A stretch of 64,000 nt of DNA, from positions 806,001 through 870,000 of the forward strand of contig MQVO02000013.1 in NCBI GenBank assembly GCA_001986395.2, given 5' to 3'. The notes beneath the pieces are model-generated. The model saw only the letters and a list, made by a program, of their open reading frames with translations. It had not been told where the DNA came from and made no database searches. The DNA comes from Irpex lacteus (lineage: Eukaryota; Basidiomycota; Agaricomycetes; Polyporales; Irpicaceae). Positions 25,816 through 38,532 of this stretch are shown here, piece by piece. Numbering within the stretch: the stretch's first letter is position 1; every line of letters starts with the position of its first letter. A program made the position numbers and the translations under genes.

Positions 25816-26981
25816 TCAGATCCTACCCGGCCCCATCGTGACCCCAACAGCACTCGGCCGTGAAGGTATCAGCGCAGTGGCCAGCAGCTCTCTACAAGTC
25901 CTTATTCGCTCTCGTCGCCCGACAAACCACGAGCTAGAATCAGCAGGAACTGCGAGAGGAACGCTCATGATTCCTCTATCCTGCGCCAGTCGTAGAGTGG
26001 TGGAAAGATGATCCAGCTCTTCTTCTGAGTCAACGTCGTCGATGTCTTCAACGCTCTTCGCGACAATAGCGGCAGTCCCGGTTGCAGCTATGACACTCGC
26101 AGTAGCTCCTCCTGTCGCCTTCTTCTTCTTCGTACCCGATCCCCCAGTCCCAGACGACTTCTTCCCACTGGGATCAAGGCCAGCTGCAATAGCAGCTTCC
26201 TGAGCCGCCTTCTTCTTCTCTGCTTTCTCCTTCTCCTTCCTCTCCTTCTTCGCCGCCTTTGACTCCCTCTTCACTGGCTCGACGAAGTTGGGGTTCTTCA
26301 GCCGATTCCATTCGAGCAGCAGTTCATCGTAGTCCCTCGATCGTCCTGGCACTGCACGCTTTGCCCCCATCGAATGGGTCTTGCAGGTTAATGAACGAGA
26401 GCAGGGGAGGCCCTTGTCATTGATGACACCGCAATGTTGATCAAGATCGACGGGCCCCTTCACTCTACCCTTCGTAACCTTGGTTGCTGCTTTCTTCTTC
26501 TTTGGTGCCGAGGGATCCTCCGGTGTAGGCTCGTCATCCTCGGCCTTCCGTTTCTTGTTCTTATTTACTACAAATGAATGAGTTCGCGAATGAGGGGCCA
26601 CAATGTCTGCAGCTGCTTACTATCTAAGTCCGTCTTGCCCTTTCCCGCTTTCCTCTCTGCAGCGCGTATCTTGGCACAAGATTCTATCCATAGGTTAGCC
26701 TTGAAGACAACGGTCGGCCACTGGCAGGACAACGCACCAGCATGCTCCGCCATTGCACTCCTCATTACCGGTTTCTCGCAATCCCTGCATCTTACAAGGC
26801 CAACCGTTGAGCTCAGCGGTGATGCCCCAAAGATCTTCATGTCTTTTGCGGAAAGCCATTGCGTTGGTGGCGAAGGTGGGTCTGAAGGCGTGTCCGGAGC
26901 TGAAGGTGAGCTTGGCAGCTTGTCCCAGGCAAAGGGAGAGTCGGGAGGAGGAGATGGGCTAGTTTTGAGTTTGAGAGTCAT
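25816..26981 (-). CDS. sgf73: SAGA deubiquitinase-module subunit SGF73
   Basis: Exons 26621-26981 and 25816-26567 join in phase to 370 residues. A short zinc-binding segment is seen near residues 60-85 ([18 protein letters not shown]). The SCA7 domain follows the intron: [19 protein letters not shown], then [18 protein letters not shown] and YDELLLEW. This is the ataxin-7/Sgf73 signature. Sgf73 anchors the Ubp8 deubiquitinase module to SAGA. Long Lys/Glu-rich low-complexity tracts follow the domain. It is the third SAGA subunit in this window. Confidence 0.93.
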
Positions 26982-27100
26982 AGCTGATAATTATGTAGTG
27001 CACCCAGTTATAACATGGACAACGTGCAGGAAACAAGTGGGTGGAAGTGGAAGTAGAAAGCCTAAATAAAGCGCTAAGCGCCAAATGATGGTCCATCAAT

Positions 27101-27587
27101 TAGTGTTGCTCATGGCGCAGCCCAGCTCAGCACGGTTCAGCTTTGATGGCTTTTGATGAGAAGTGATGGACCGAGCCACGCCGAGCCGCCAAATTACGGC
27201 TCGGTTCAAACGGCTACGGCTCAGCCGGTTATGAGCCATCAATACGGGCGCCTCGTCCTCACGTTCTGTGGGCCGATACTAACCTTGCCTCTCTGGCTAC
27301 CTACACTTCACAATTCTGCTGAATTAACCTCAAAAATATGTCTATGAGTATCACAGACTCACTTTCATTCCATTTTGACTAATTTTATTCAAATATGTAA
27401 GGAATCGGTGTGTTCGTCCATTGGTAAAATGGATCACCGGCTTGAGCCGTCATAGCCGGTTTATGAGCCGTGAGCCGTGGCAAGCTGAACCGGCAAGAGC
27501 CGGTCACTTATGGCTCGGCTTAGCTCGGCTCCTGAGCGGTTCAGCTACACGGCTCGTGGCTAAGGAGCTGAACCGTGAGCAACACTA
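27101..27587. mobile_element. hAT-type MITE with 8-bp target duplication
   Basis: The 487-bp element begins TAGTGTTGCTCA and ends with its inverse complement. It is flanked on both sides by the identical 8-mer CCATCAAT (27093-27100 and 27588-27595). An 8-bp duplication and TAGNG-like ends are the hallmarks of hAT elements. The subterminal parts are packed with short GGCTCGG/GAGCCG motifs in both orientations, as is common for hAT transposase-binding regions. There is no coding frame of note, so it is a non-autonomous MITE. The exact duplication implies a fairly recent insertion. Confidence 0.9.
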
Positions 27588-27595
27588 CCATCAAT

Positions 27596-27914
27596 GTCCC
27601 GAAAAGGCAGTTTTATGTGATCGCCACCGCAGCACCGCCGACGTGCCAATCCAACTTGGTATAGTTGGCCAACGCCTGCCTGTCCGATTTCCTGGCCACT
27701 GTAGAGACGAATTGTACAGCTTAATCACATTGCAGGTGGATTCATAAAAGGGACGGCCAACCGGTATCTATGGACAAATCTTCTGTTCCGAATTCTAGGC
27801 TTTCATGTTGCCATCAAAATTGACGGCAATATATAAGGTCCATGTCCTCGGAGACCTTGCGTTTCCCCGCATTTTCTCTCTCTCTCCGCTCCTGTTCTTC
27901 AACCTCTCAAAACT
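27596..27914 (+). promoter_or_regulatory. promoter of secreted-protein gene, TATA box
   Basis: An atatataa box lies at 27829-27836, about 80 bp before the ATG at 27915, followed by a CT-rich tract, a layout typical of strongly expressed fungal genes. The hAT MITE ends about 320 bp upstream of the ATG. Confidence 0.6.
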
Positions 27915-28844
27915 ATGCGCTCGTTCATCACCACATTCCTTACCGGCGTGCTCGCCATCACCTCCGTCTATGCTGTCCCTGTTTTCGAGCTTGCAGCACG
28001 AGGTGCCTCCGTGACACCTGACATTATTTCCCCGGTCTCTGCGACCGTGTGGGGAATTGGCAAACAGGCTGCAGTCAGTTGGTAAGTTCTGACACTCAAC
28101 CATGTTTATTTTTTTAATTTATATCTGGGCTTTCCTCTAGGGACTCCGCCAAGGTGCCTAAGGGTGCTGACCCCATCGCTGCTTTGGAACTGTTTGCAGC
28201 TGGGAGCTCAACCGCCGCTGCCCAACTCGCGACTAACTTCAACCCTGCCCCTGGAATTGTGTCGTTCAACGTCCCTCAAGTGTCTCCCGGAGCCTACGTT
28301 GTCAAGAGTAAGCATAAAATGTGTCCTCCAAGCCTCGAGGTGCTTACGTTATTGATGTACATGATCTCTCAGTCGGCGACAGTGTCAGTCCCGAGTTCCA
28401 GATTGCCACGGACACAGTTCAGTTCCTGCCCAACGTCTCAAGCCCAGCCAAGGACACTACTTGGCAAGTCGGAAAGACGGTCACGGTTACTTGGTAAGCA
28501 CCCTAATTCTCGCCGTTCTATCTTCAAGTACTGACTCTATATTCCGTCCCTTCAGGGACAAGTCTTCGATCCCTAAGAACGCCGCAACTATCCCCTATCT
28601 CGACCTATACACAGAGGGCTTTGGGAGCTCCCCTCTCTTTGTTGCGCGACTCGCTCGTAATATCGACGTTTACTCTGGCAGCGTTACCGTTAAAGTTCCT
28701 GAGGTTCGGGCTGGTAGCTCGTACTTGGTCATGCGTAAGTACTCCACCATCTTCATCACTACAAAACTTCGACTGACGTTTCTCTTGATGTGACCAGTTG
28801 GCAGCTACGGACACACCAGCGACCATTTCGCCATCAAGGCGTGA
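27915..28844 (+). CDS. secreted Kre9/Knh1-like two-domain protein
   Basis: Exons 27915-28081, 28141-28307, 28373-28493, 28556-28734 and 28798-28844 join in phase to 226 residues. A clear signal peptide (about residues 1-20, ending SVYA-VP) is followed by two Ig-like units of Kre9/Knh1 N-terminal type. Each has a Trp-x-x-Gly-Lys start (VWGIGKQAAVSW; TWQVGKTVTVTW) and a PxVxxGxY-like end. Both units are split by an intron after the same Trp, which supports internal duplication. Unlike GPI-anchored members there is no Ser/Thr tail or C-terminal hydrophobic signal. Cell-wall or extracellular placement is inferred. Confidence 0.8.
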
Positions 28845-29338
28845 TGATATCCTCTTTGCGAGTTATCACTACCCCATTCATCCCACATCATTTCCCTGGG
28901 CGTTTTCACGTTTTGGCCGAGGTCTCATACCATCCACTCTCATTTATCGCACGCTCTCTTGAATAGAATAACCACGCTGCTAATAAAACAACTCATCGCA
29001 AAGACTCAACTCACCTTGATGTTCGTAAAAATGCCACTTTGGGACTGGCAACCGTGAACCACGAAAGTTTGCAGGTATCCGAGCCTTGCCCGCCTTTGCG
29101 ATGATTTGAAGTACGGTATTGTTTTTACCTGGTCTCAATTACTCACAGAACCACGAATGGATGTGGAATACATTGTGCTTTACATATTCGATATTCGAGG
29201 CAATAACGGATTACAAAACGATCTGGTAGAAGCCCATATAGATACAAATTACAAGTGCCTCCACGTACATATTCCGCCAGCCAGGTCATCCTCAACATAT
29301 CCTGGCGATACCAAACCATTTTGATGCAGTATCCCTCC
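28845..29338. other. convergent 3' region
   Basis: About 490 bp between the secreted protein stop and the PAT1 stop. It holds 3' UTRs; no gene is seen. Confidence 0.45.
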
Positions 29339-32300
29339 CTAAGAGGCGATCTGCGAGCTATCTAAACCCAACGCATGCAAAAATATATTCACGTTGGCCA
29401 GTCTCTTCACCCTCTGCTCTTCGTTGGCAATGCCGTATCCTTTGTTCGCGCTCGCCACGCTTTCCAGTACACGCTCTTTGACCGCGGAGACGAGAATCTG
29501 TTGCTGCTCGACTGCTGCGTGTGCTGCCAGGATGGCGAGGAATTGCCAGACTGGTTGATCGGCATCGTCAGAGTCGGGGACGTTGGCCAGTGGTATGTTG
29601 TTCGTGACAGCTTGGCGAACGGATGGGAAAAGGAAGAGTAGATGAGGAGAGAGGACTGTGAAGAGTTGGTTGAAGAGGTCATGCCTACGGGGGTGATTAG
29701 TCATGGTTTGCTCTTGCAGACACGCTTTGACGAAGGCTCACCATTCAGCTATATCCTCAGGAGTGGGCGCATCATCTGAGAATGCCCAACCCTCTTGACT
29801 AAGCTGTTCAATCCGACTGATGAACAACGTCAAGATGAAAATGCCCGGCTGCAAAGTCACAGGTTAGACGAATGTAATATAGTGGCGCGTCAAGGAACAT
29901 AAGCTCACCCTCGTTCTCGCGACCGCACCAATATCGTTACGTGTCATCAACACACCCAGCAATCCTCGAATGAGCCTTACTCCAGCGGTAGCCGCAACAG
30001 GAAGGAGCGCATGCATGACATGATGGATGAAAGCGTCGAGCTGTTTCTCCGCTTCCTTCCTTTCCGGCGATTCCTCAATTTGGTCCAGTATGACGGAGTT
30101 CTTCACAACATCGAGCTGACTGAAGCATGCCAGAATGAGAGTCATTATCGTGAGGTGCCTGCTCTGATCGATGTAACGGAGTGCGCGAGGGAACATCTTC
30201 TTCCCCTTGACAGGGGTAATGAGCGAGATGAACGGATGAGGGACGCTATGGGTCGTAGTTTGAGAAGACAGGTTAGCCAGTATTTCGAGTGTGAACTCAC
30301 CTTGTCTCCAGGGGTACACTGACTCTGAGAGCGTCGTAGAGCCTAGAGGCGGTGGCTGTGAAGCGTTCCTCCCTGAAATACCGTTGAATTTTCAACAACC
30401 CACAATTAAAGTCTCATTCCACGTACCGCTCTAGAAGCTCTGCTTCAGACTCCGGAGGTGGCTGATCTTCCTTAAGTCGATCGAGCTCCATGATAATGTC
30501 GAAGATACGCTCGAGAATGACAAGGGTCTCCCGATGAGTCAGAGGGTCCTTCTTCTCAAACAGCTTGCCCTGTACCCAACGTAAGACTTCGGTGGCGGCA
30601 ATACTCCTAAAAGTTACGTACATGTCCTTGAAGAGCCTCGTGTCCGATCTCAGCAGCCTTTTGAGCAGCACCTTCTCCTTCAGCGCCCGGGACAACGTCC
30701 GCCTTGGATATGTGCGCATGAGCAGGGTTGGGAGCATCAGTACCGTTGCCGGAGCCTGAGTCGACTTGAAGAAGTTGGCGAGGAGCAGCTTTATAACTAC
30801 GGCCTGCGGTCTTGCCAAGAGCTCCTTGGAGGTTGTTGAGGGCTACGAAAGAGGTCAGAAATTAATTGTTCGACCTAATCATGATAGCCAGTGCGTACTA
30901 GTTTTCTCTTTCTCTCGTAATCTGGCGTTGTTCACGATCCTTTCGACTTGCTGTTCCATCCGTTGCATTGCGCTTTGTCGACGGCCACCTTTCACCTGCC
31001 CGAGACCTAAGCCGACACCGCCGCCAGAACCGAACTTCAGGACGGCCTCAGGCGCGTTGACACCGAGGCGTGAATGCAACAAACGGCCGAAGACTTGAGC
31101 ATAGAAGTCATCAGAGAAGGGATCCTGTGTCACCAGCTGTGATACTTGTATACGAGTGATGAAGTCTTTGTCGGACTGCGTCATGAGATCGTTATACCTG
31201 GACTGTATTCGATTGTCAGTCGCGACGAAATCATATAATAGAGTCGTAGGCGTACCATATATCGGATCTTCTCCAGCTTTCTCTTACGCTTCTCCTCCAT
31301 GCGCTCCGCTTCCATGATCTTACGCATGGCCTCTGCACGAAGCTGCTCTTGCAGTTCCTTGTCCTCCGCGGGGTTGACGGGCGAACCCTGCAGACTGTGC
31401 AAAAACTCCGCTTGAGCCATCTCCGCCAGCAACTTCTGCTGCATTTGAATCTCCCGAGGAAGATATTGCAGGTTCTGCTGGAACGGAACCTCCAACTGCT
31501 GCTGCTGTAGTTGTTGCTGCTGAAGCCGCGAAGGTGTGCCTACACGCTGGCCATGTCGTCGGTATTGCCCCTCACCCAGTGGAGTACCGCCCGACTGTTG
31601 TCTCTGATGTTGAAGATATTGAGCGTTCTGCTGTGCACGGAGCTGCTGATGTCTAGCCCTCTCAATCTCCTCAAGCCTAAGCTGTTCCTGTAGCTCGAGG
31701 AGTTGCTGGCGTTGCTGCCTCTCCCGAAGTTCCTGCAGTTCTAGCAGCTGCATTTGCTGTTGCTGCTGTTGTAACAAAAGCTGGTGATGTTGTTGTTGCT
31801 GCTGCTGCTGGAATCGCGGGGACTGAGCGTGAGCATGCATTCGAGGCGGCGGCGTTGATCCCGGAGGGAAATGTTGCGGTGCATGCCGCTGGACATTTCG
31901 CAACTGGGCCTGATGGAGCAGTTGTGCCTGCGACGGAGACTGGTTCTGAAGCCTCTGCGCCGCGAATGCTTCTCGCATTTCCGCCTCAATCTCTTCCAAC
32001 GTACGCACTCCATGGGTCTGATTAGTGCCAAGACTCAAAGTGATAGGCTGCTGCTGACGAGGTTGCAGAGTCTGCTGCTCAAGTTCGAGATCAAAGGGTG
32101 AGAAACCGCTCGATGGCCCCTGTGCGTGCTGGTCTGGGATGCGTTGCTGTGGTGGAGGTGCCGGAGCAGGTGAAGCACCATTCTGCTTCGGCAACACAGA
32201 AAACGGAGACTTGTTATCCCAAATCGCCTCGAGAGATTGAACGGGGCGAGCTAATCATGGGTGGTGAGATTGCAAAGAGAGGGGTGAGACTGGTAGATCA

Positions 32301-32708
32301 TACCAGCTGCTCGGGGCTGATGAACTTGGGGACTTTCTTGGCGTTGCTGGTACTGAGGCTGAGACGGTTCTCGATGCTGCAAGTGCTGCTGAGCAGCGGG
32401 TACTCCTGGCAAATCGTCGGTAGGCAACGCCTGCGCCGCAAAATCAAAGTCCTTGCCTGCGTCACTATCTTGAGCACTTGAAACTATGAATCGTGAGCAG
32501 TGTACTCACCAACTGCTCCGGAACCGCCGAAAGTCTCATCGTTCAACTCGTCGCCCCCCTCCTGCAGAGCATCCCCCAACCCATCATAGCTCTCCTCTCC
32601 CCACGTATATACAGCTAAACCCTCCTGGTCTCCATTCGCGCCGCGCTCCAAAATCCTTCGTTTCTCCTCCTCGAGGTCGTTGTTCTGGTCAAACCCAAAG
32701 AATGACAT
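29339..32708 (-). CDS. pat1: mRNA decapping activator PAT1
   Basis: Ten exons (32510-32708, 32304-32483, 31256-32250, 30899-31202, 30622-30842, 30427-30569, 30301-30372, 29909-30245, 29742-29848, 29339-29684) join in phase to 967 residues. The start MSFFGFD is the Pat1 N-terminal motif that binds Dhh1. The middle has a very long Gln-rich tract, encoded mainly between 31400 and 31830. The C-terminal region has DPFSDDFYAQVFG, LGKTAGRSYKAAPRQLLQV, DPLTHRETLVILE and the alpha-superhelix SVPHPFISLITPVKGKKM. Pat1 links deadenylated mRNA to Lsm1-7 and decapping in P-bodies. Every junction keeps the frame, and the size fits the family. Confidence 0.93.
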
Positions 32709-33072
32709 TGTGTGGTGCGCATGAGATGCGCGACGGCGACGAGCAAGAACAGAAAGTCAACAAACCACAGCCGAGTCGCGATCTCGCAACTGATTTGACG
32801 TCAAGTCTCGGCGTCTGCCCCTTGGCGCTCGAACCACAGACCCCGAGGACTTCGGATCCTCCGTGCATTGGCAGCCCAATGAATTGATCTTAACGACCTC
32901 AGAGAATGGGTACATGACATTGCGATGGGTATTTATACAGTATGATTACAGAACGTCGACAAACAACAACATGCAAAGGTTCCAGAGTGCTACAGATTCA
33001 TGCCATGCCAGTGTCCTTGAGTGGCGATCACGATGCAGAAGTATCTATGAAGTTCAGGACAGTTCAGGCCAA
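32709..33072. other. intergenic, PAT1 promoter side
   Basis: 364 bp between the PAT1 start and the GDB1 stop on the same strand. No gene was found. Confidence 0.45.
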
Positions 33073-36000
33073 CTAAGCCTTGTGTACAGCCTCGAGGAAG
33101 TCCAACAGTGTGCTGGCACTCCAAGCTTGAGTGTCGCAGGAGTCACGGCAGTGTTCTCCGTCCTTGTTCGTAAGTTCGGGCAGACCAGCCCAGGGATCGT
33201 TGCGAATGTGACGGCGCGAGGGCAAAAGGAGACGATGCAAGTAATGCAAGGTGTCGTTCAAATCCTAGAAGCACACTCGATTAGATGAGTTCCGAATAGA
33301 TGAACAGTATACTCACTTCTTTGCCAGAGCCAGCTTTACGGTCGAAGTAAAGGTACGCCTGCAAAAAGTAGCCAAGCGGCCAGCCCCATTCAGGACCCTA
33401 TCATCGTACATGCATCAGCAAAGTGTCATCTACACGAGAAACATGGAATCGCACCTGATGATAGTTACGACCTTTAGCAATCGCGGGGTCGTCGCCATCG
33501 TTTGCGTTGTCGTAATACGGCCTGTATTGCAGGTCCTCAGGATCCAGAGTCTTCATACCGAGAGGACCTCTGAGCACAACGTCCGCGATCTTCAACGCCT
33601 CCAAAGCATGTTTCTCGTCAAAGAGTTCCGGCGCAACCACCATGGCAATCGGGAAGTTGGGACGGAACTGATAGTCGGACCACTCCCTCCCTGGACCAGA
33701 TCCATACACGTCCTTGTAGATACCGCGACGGTTGATGATAGCGGGATTAACGTTGTACTTCGCATCGTCAGATGGGCCTGAAAAATAGTCAGTAAAATGG
33801 ACGGTTCCTTTTGGGTTATAACGCCGTACTGAGTGGGATGTAATAGCACTCCTCAAACGAGGCTTGAATCAGATTGTTCCACTCCTTGTAAGTAACCAGG
33901 CGACGCTTGCCATCGACTGTCGGACGTTCAGTATACATCGTATAAAGCATAGAGATAAATACTCTTACTCGTAGCTTCAACACCCTTGAACGGGAACTTC
34001 CCCGTCTCCGAAAGCTCGTCCAACCATCGTAAAGTGCTCTTCAAGAGACCCGTGATCTCAACAGGAGCTCCGTCGCGAGGAGTACCAGGAACACCCTTCG
34101 TGCCAGCCTTGACGGATTCTCCCATCTTGTCCATCCATGTACCACAGTTGTGCGCATTTCCGCCGAAGATAAGACCTGTCGTCCAGTCGACCTTGATGTC
34201 GATGTTGAACCCTTCGTCGTTCATCTGCATGTCCAAGTTAGGCCCGGCGTTGTACTCGCGGAAGCTGATACCGTCGGCGTGGCGTTGCAATATCTCTTGG
34301 ATGATCTCGGCGATGGTGCTCGAATAGGAGTATGCCTGGGGATCGTCCCAAGGAACCCAAGTATCGTCCTTCGGGAAGCGTCTCTTCACCGATTCCGAGA
34401 GAATAGCGAGCCCTTCTGGCGCAGAAAGCGTGTAGTCTTGAATGTTCTGCAGCATCCACCAGGGCGAGTCTCTGGAGTTGTATCTGAAACGATGCTAAGT
34501 TATCCAGCAGCGCATTCTGGAAATATAGTTTGTGCTTACCTTGGGCTTCGAAGAGAGTCGAGGAGATTGGGGATCAAACCATGCTTCAAGACCGACGCGA
34601 AAGCAAGAATATGCTTCTTCGCACTTGGATAGTTCCCAGTGGTCAAGAACAGACCTCGCAACGAGATGAACACGTCTCGTCCCCAACATCTTGCCCATCC
34701 AGCAGAGAAGTGCGGCAGACCAGCGGCCAACGATGGGGTCGGCTTGCCGGGATCGAGAGAAGCCGATTGAACGAGCCCATGCAGCTGCACCGACACTAAT
34801 GCGAGATCCTGGGTGAACGAGTGTCCAGTAGACACGAACTCAGAGCTCTGTTCGATCACTGCTCTGCGCGCGGCCTTGTAGGCCTCGGAGATGACAATCG
34901 CGAAGTACTTGGGTCGTAAGAATGGCGCCACGCTGCTCTTGATACGGTCAAACCTCTCCTCATACCACTTCGCAGGGGCAGCCAGTTTCGGGAGCGTTTC
35001 AACTTGCCTATGATAATGAATTAGTTATGGGGTAACAGAAACGGACTGAGTTGCTCACTTCTTCAGCCTAGAATAGATATAGTCGAGAGCCCAAGTACCG
35101 TCTCGCAGGTGGCCACAAAGAGGGTGCCCGAGGTCGTTGTATCTCATAATGTGTCTCAAGGGATGCATGAATCCCTCAAGGCCACAATACGTCAACGTTC
35201 CAATGCCGGGTACGTTGTAAGCGCCGATCTCGCCCTTGGTGGCATCTCTTTCCTCCCCGTCGGCACGGTACAAGACGACGTTGAGATCAATGAGATCCAA
35301 GTCGCCGAATGCTTCGTCAGCACCAGAAGAGCAGAAGGCATCCAAGGACGAGTCGAGCCCTTGCAACTGTGTCTCGAAGAGCATAATACTACCAGGAGGG
35401 AAGTATTCGGGCACGATGATTTCGCCGTAAGGTCCTTCGCCATCGAGGCCTTGTGGAACAACCACGGGAGGCGTTTCAACGAGCTTCCCAGCTATACCAC
35501 GTAGCGTCTTGTCATCGTCGCGGCTATCGTACGACGAAAAGTCGATATGAGCACCATAGATGAACTTGGCTTTAGTACGACGAAGCTTGACCGGCGAGAC
35601 TGAAATAGGTCAGAGAGAGTCTGCTGTATTGTAGCTGGCGCAACTTACTGAAGCCTCTGTCTTTGGAGCCCTTCTGGAACGCGGTATGGGCGACCAGCAA
35701 ATACCCCTTCTGAGTGGAGGGTTGTACACGATGCAAGACGAGATACTAAGGAAGAGTGAGTAACGGGGTGTCGCAAGAATAGATGATGGCAAAGCTTACG
35801 CCATTCTCCTCGTGAACGTGGCCTTCCTCGAACTTCCCTATCGCCATCTCTGCATGGAGGGAGTTCAAGATTCTCTTCACCCGCGCGATACCACTATCTT
35901 CAGAGAGTCTGGTGGCCTCGTACTTGCGCTTCTCCTGTACCAAATTCAGCAGCTTCGGGTAAAGATCGTCAAACCCTTTCACAGAGCCGATGGCGGAATA

Positions 36001-38532
36001 GGAGAACGTCATCAGAGCACCCGTAGACAGTGCGTCCTCTGCGGATCGCTTGTCGAGGTAAGACTCGTTGTCATGGGTAAGATCGTAGAATAACGCGTGA
36101 GGCACGGAACCGTTGTGGGGAATGACCACGCATGGCCGCGTTGGTCCTTTACCGGTGGGAGGCGGTAGCTCTTCTTTGCTCGTAACGCAAGCATCGTCCA
36201 TTGATCCTATACGACATACCGGTCAGTCATTTTCCAGTAACTTAGAGCTGATGCACATACCTATCGGTTTCCCGAGACCATGGCGGTACAGCAGCCGGGA
36301 GAGCTCCTTAGGATCCCAGGCATTTCCAGCCTCTCGGATGAGACTGTTGATGCCTAGGCGACTGACGAACAGAGTGTCCATTTCTTCGCTGCCAGTGAAG
36401 AGTTCGGCACAGACGTAAAGGTCTGGGTTGACCACGCGCGCCGCGTCAAGTAATGTCACCCCGACGTGCAAAGGAGTCGAGTGACAGTTATCGATACGAA
36501 ATCCCTCATAGCTAGCGGCAAGAGACTGAACGTATTCCGTCATGTGCTTCCAGAGCCACGGGTTGTCTTCAGGGCCATCGCCATATCTGAGCTTGACGCA
36601 GTCGCCCCAAACGATGACTTCTCGACGAAGATACGCCTTGGAGGGAGGGAGAGCAAAGTTCTTCAGCGGATCCGCGTTCCATATCCACCCGTTGTTGGCG
36701 AGCGAGTATGTGTTAGGGTCTGTCTCGACCTTCCCCTTGATACGAGTGAAATACGTCTCCATAAGAGGCAGGCTATGAAGAAGGGGTCAGTGCATATGCC
36801 TGCATATAACCATTTAATGGACGTACTCTCTCGTAATGGGTCCGAGCTTGGGGCCATGCTCGTCCAGACGAGCGTACTTCAGGCGATTCTTGATACCGTC
36901 CAAGGCAGCTTTCGTGTCATCCTCCCACTCTTGGTATTGGGGCACGTTGAGAACGTCGACGACACGAATCCAAGCATCCGCAAGCGCCTCATTGTCGTGT
37001 ACGTCAACGAAAGCCGCCTTCACCAATCCTGCCGCTGCCTGTCCTTCGACACGAGTCCCGAACCGCTTCTCGTGAGTTCCCAGACCAATGACTTTCCCTG
37101 CCGTTTTGGCGATCTCTGCCAGTTCAACGACGGACTTATGTGCAACACCGTCCCATTGCTGGAGATTGCCGGCGTTCAAGGCTGCAAGCACAGACTCACG
37201 CTCAGCTTTAGTGTCGAGCACATAGTACTGCCAGAGGTTCAGGGACTTCAAATGATCGGCGAACGCAGTGATCAAGACGTCGATGTCTTGTTGCGACGTA
37301 ACACGAGTGGGCAGTCCTTTTGCCTCGAGATTCGCGGAGAATTCTACCATCGCGGTGTCGATCTCGAGAGCGGGGGTAAGATGAGGAGTGTTGGCGGGAC
37401 TATAGCCTAGCGTACAGAATCCAGTAAGTGTGAGCCGTGGTCCCCCGAGAAGCGCATATATGCTCACCAGCTTCGGGGTGATCTGCCAGCCACGGGCTAT
37501 CGTTGGCTGTATGGTTGAGAACAACATCCGTTAGGCTGAGCAGACCGTATTCTTCTCGGGCAATGTGCAACATTTCTTCCAACTTCGCTCTTCCTCCGTC
37601 CTTCGCAAAATGTGCTTTCTCCGCGAACAAAGATGGGTCGTACGCAAGCTGGTTACGGATAGAGTACGGGCTGTCACTCTCTCCACGCTCTTGCAGAGGA
37701 GTATAGTGAATCATGTTGTAGCCGCGCTCACTAGCTTCCGCAAGGTACTCGCGCCACTCGCTGAGAGGGCCCATCCACTTGGAGACAAGGGTAATAATGG
37801 CCAAGCCGTCTAGAGGAAGATTGACATAGTCCGAAAGAACTGCGCCGCCCTTTGGAGAGACAGTAGCATTCTGGCCTATGATAGGCGATCTAGACTTGGC
37901 TCGCAAGATTGGATCGATATTGAAGTAACCTTCACGGCCTTTGACGCGTGTCCCGGGAGTGTCGCCGTCGTATTCCACCCAGTAGCAGAACGCACCGGCA
38001 TGGGAGATGGGAAGATTAATATGTATAGGTTTCGAGAAGTCGGTAGGGAGCCTAGAGAAACCCTAGTCAAAGACAGAAGCAGCCCGAAGCTGAAAGGACT
38101 TACTTGCGCTCGACAAACTTGTCTCTTTGGAATCGGCCTCCGTCTAGCGGGAAATTCGTCTTGAATACTCCATTCTTCGTTGCAGGCGTTCCCGCCTCCA
38201 GCGACACCCGGACCACATAGGGAGTGTATGCTGGGGGAAGGCGCATATACTGAATTGGACGCGTCAGTAGACATGTTCAACGCGCCAGGAAAGTGTGTTT
38301 GGGGATGTAATCGAGAGAAAGACGCAACTGATCTATCCTTGTTGGGGCCGCCATCGGGGTCGAGCTGGATCTCGTATACGCGTATCGGCTCATCACCAGG
38401 TTTGTACGTCGACTCGAAGAAATCTATTCCTTCATCTGCGGGAGTCTTCGGTGTCTTGGGAGCGTCCGTCGCACTCTCCTGGGTGTATTTGGGGATTGTC
38501 ACGGTCTGTTGCAGCTTCCTTGACGCTGCCAT
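33073..38532 (-). CDS. gdb1: glycogen debranching enzyme
   Basis: Fourteen exons join in phase to 1578 residues: 38329-38532, 38104-38249, 37468-38051, 36827-37406, 36261-36772, 35800-36206, 35649-35745, 35059-35599, 34540-35007, 33969-34483, 33830-33916, 33455-33777, 33317-33397, 33073-33264. The N-terminal part is the GH13-like 4-alpha-glucanotransferase, with the DVVLNHTA motif and nucleophile Asp near 599 in GFRIDNCHSTPLH. The C-terminal part is the GH133 amylo-1,6-glucosidase, with HFSAGWARCWGRDVFISLRG and VDWTTGLIFGGNAHNCGTW. It removes limit-dextrin branches during glycogen breakdown in the cytosol. The length matches the family. Long plus-strand frames inside are antisense shadows. 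Confidence 0.96.

Noticed and set aside
36466..37410. 314-codon plus-strand frame
   Set aside because: It is antisense to the glycogen debranching enzyme exons, which match the family throughout.
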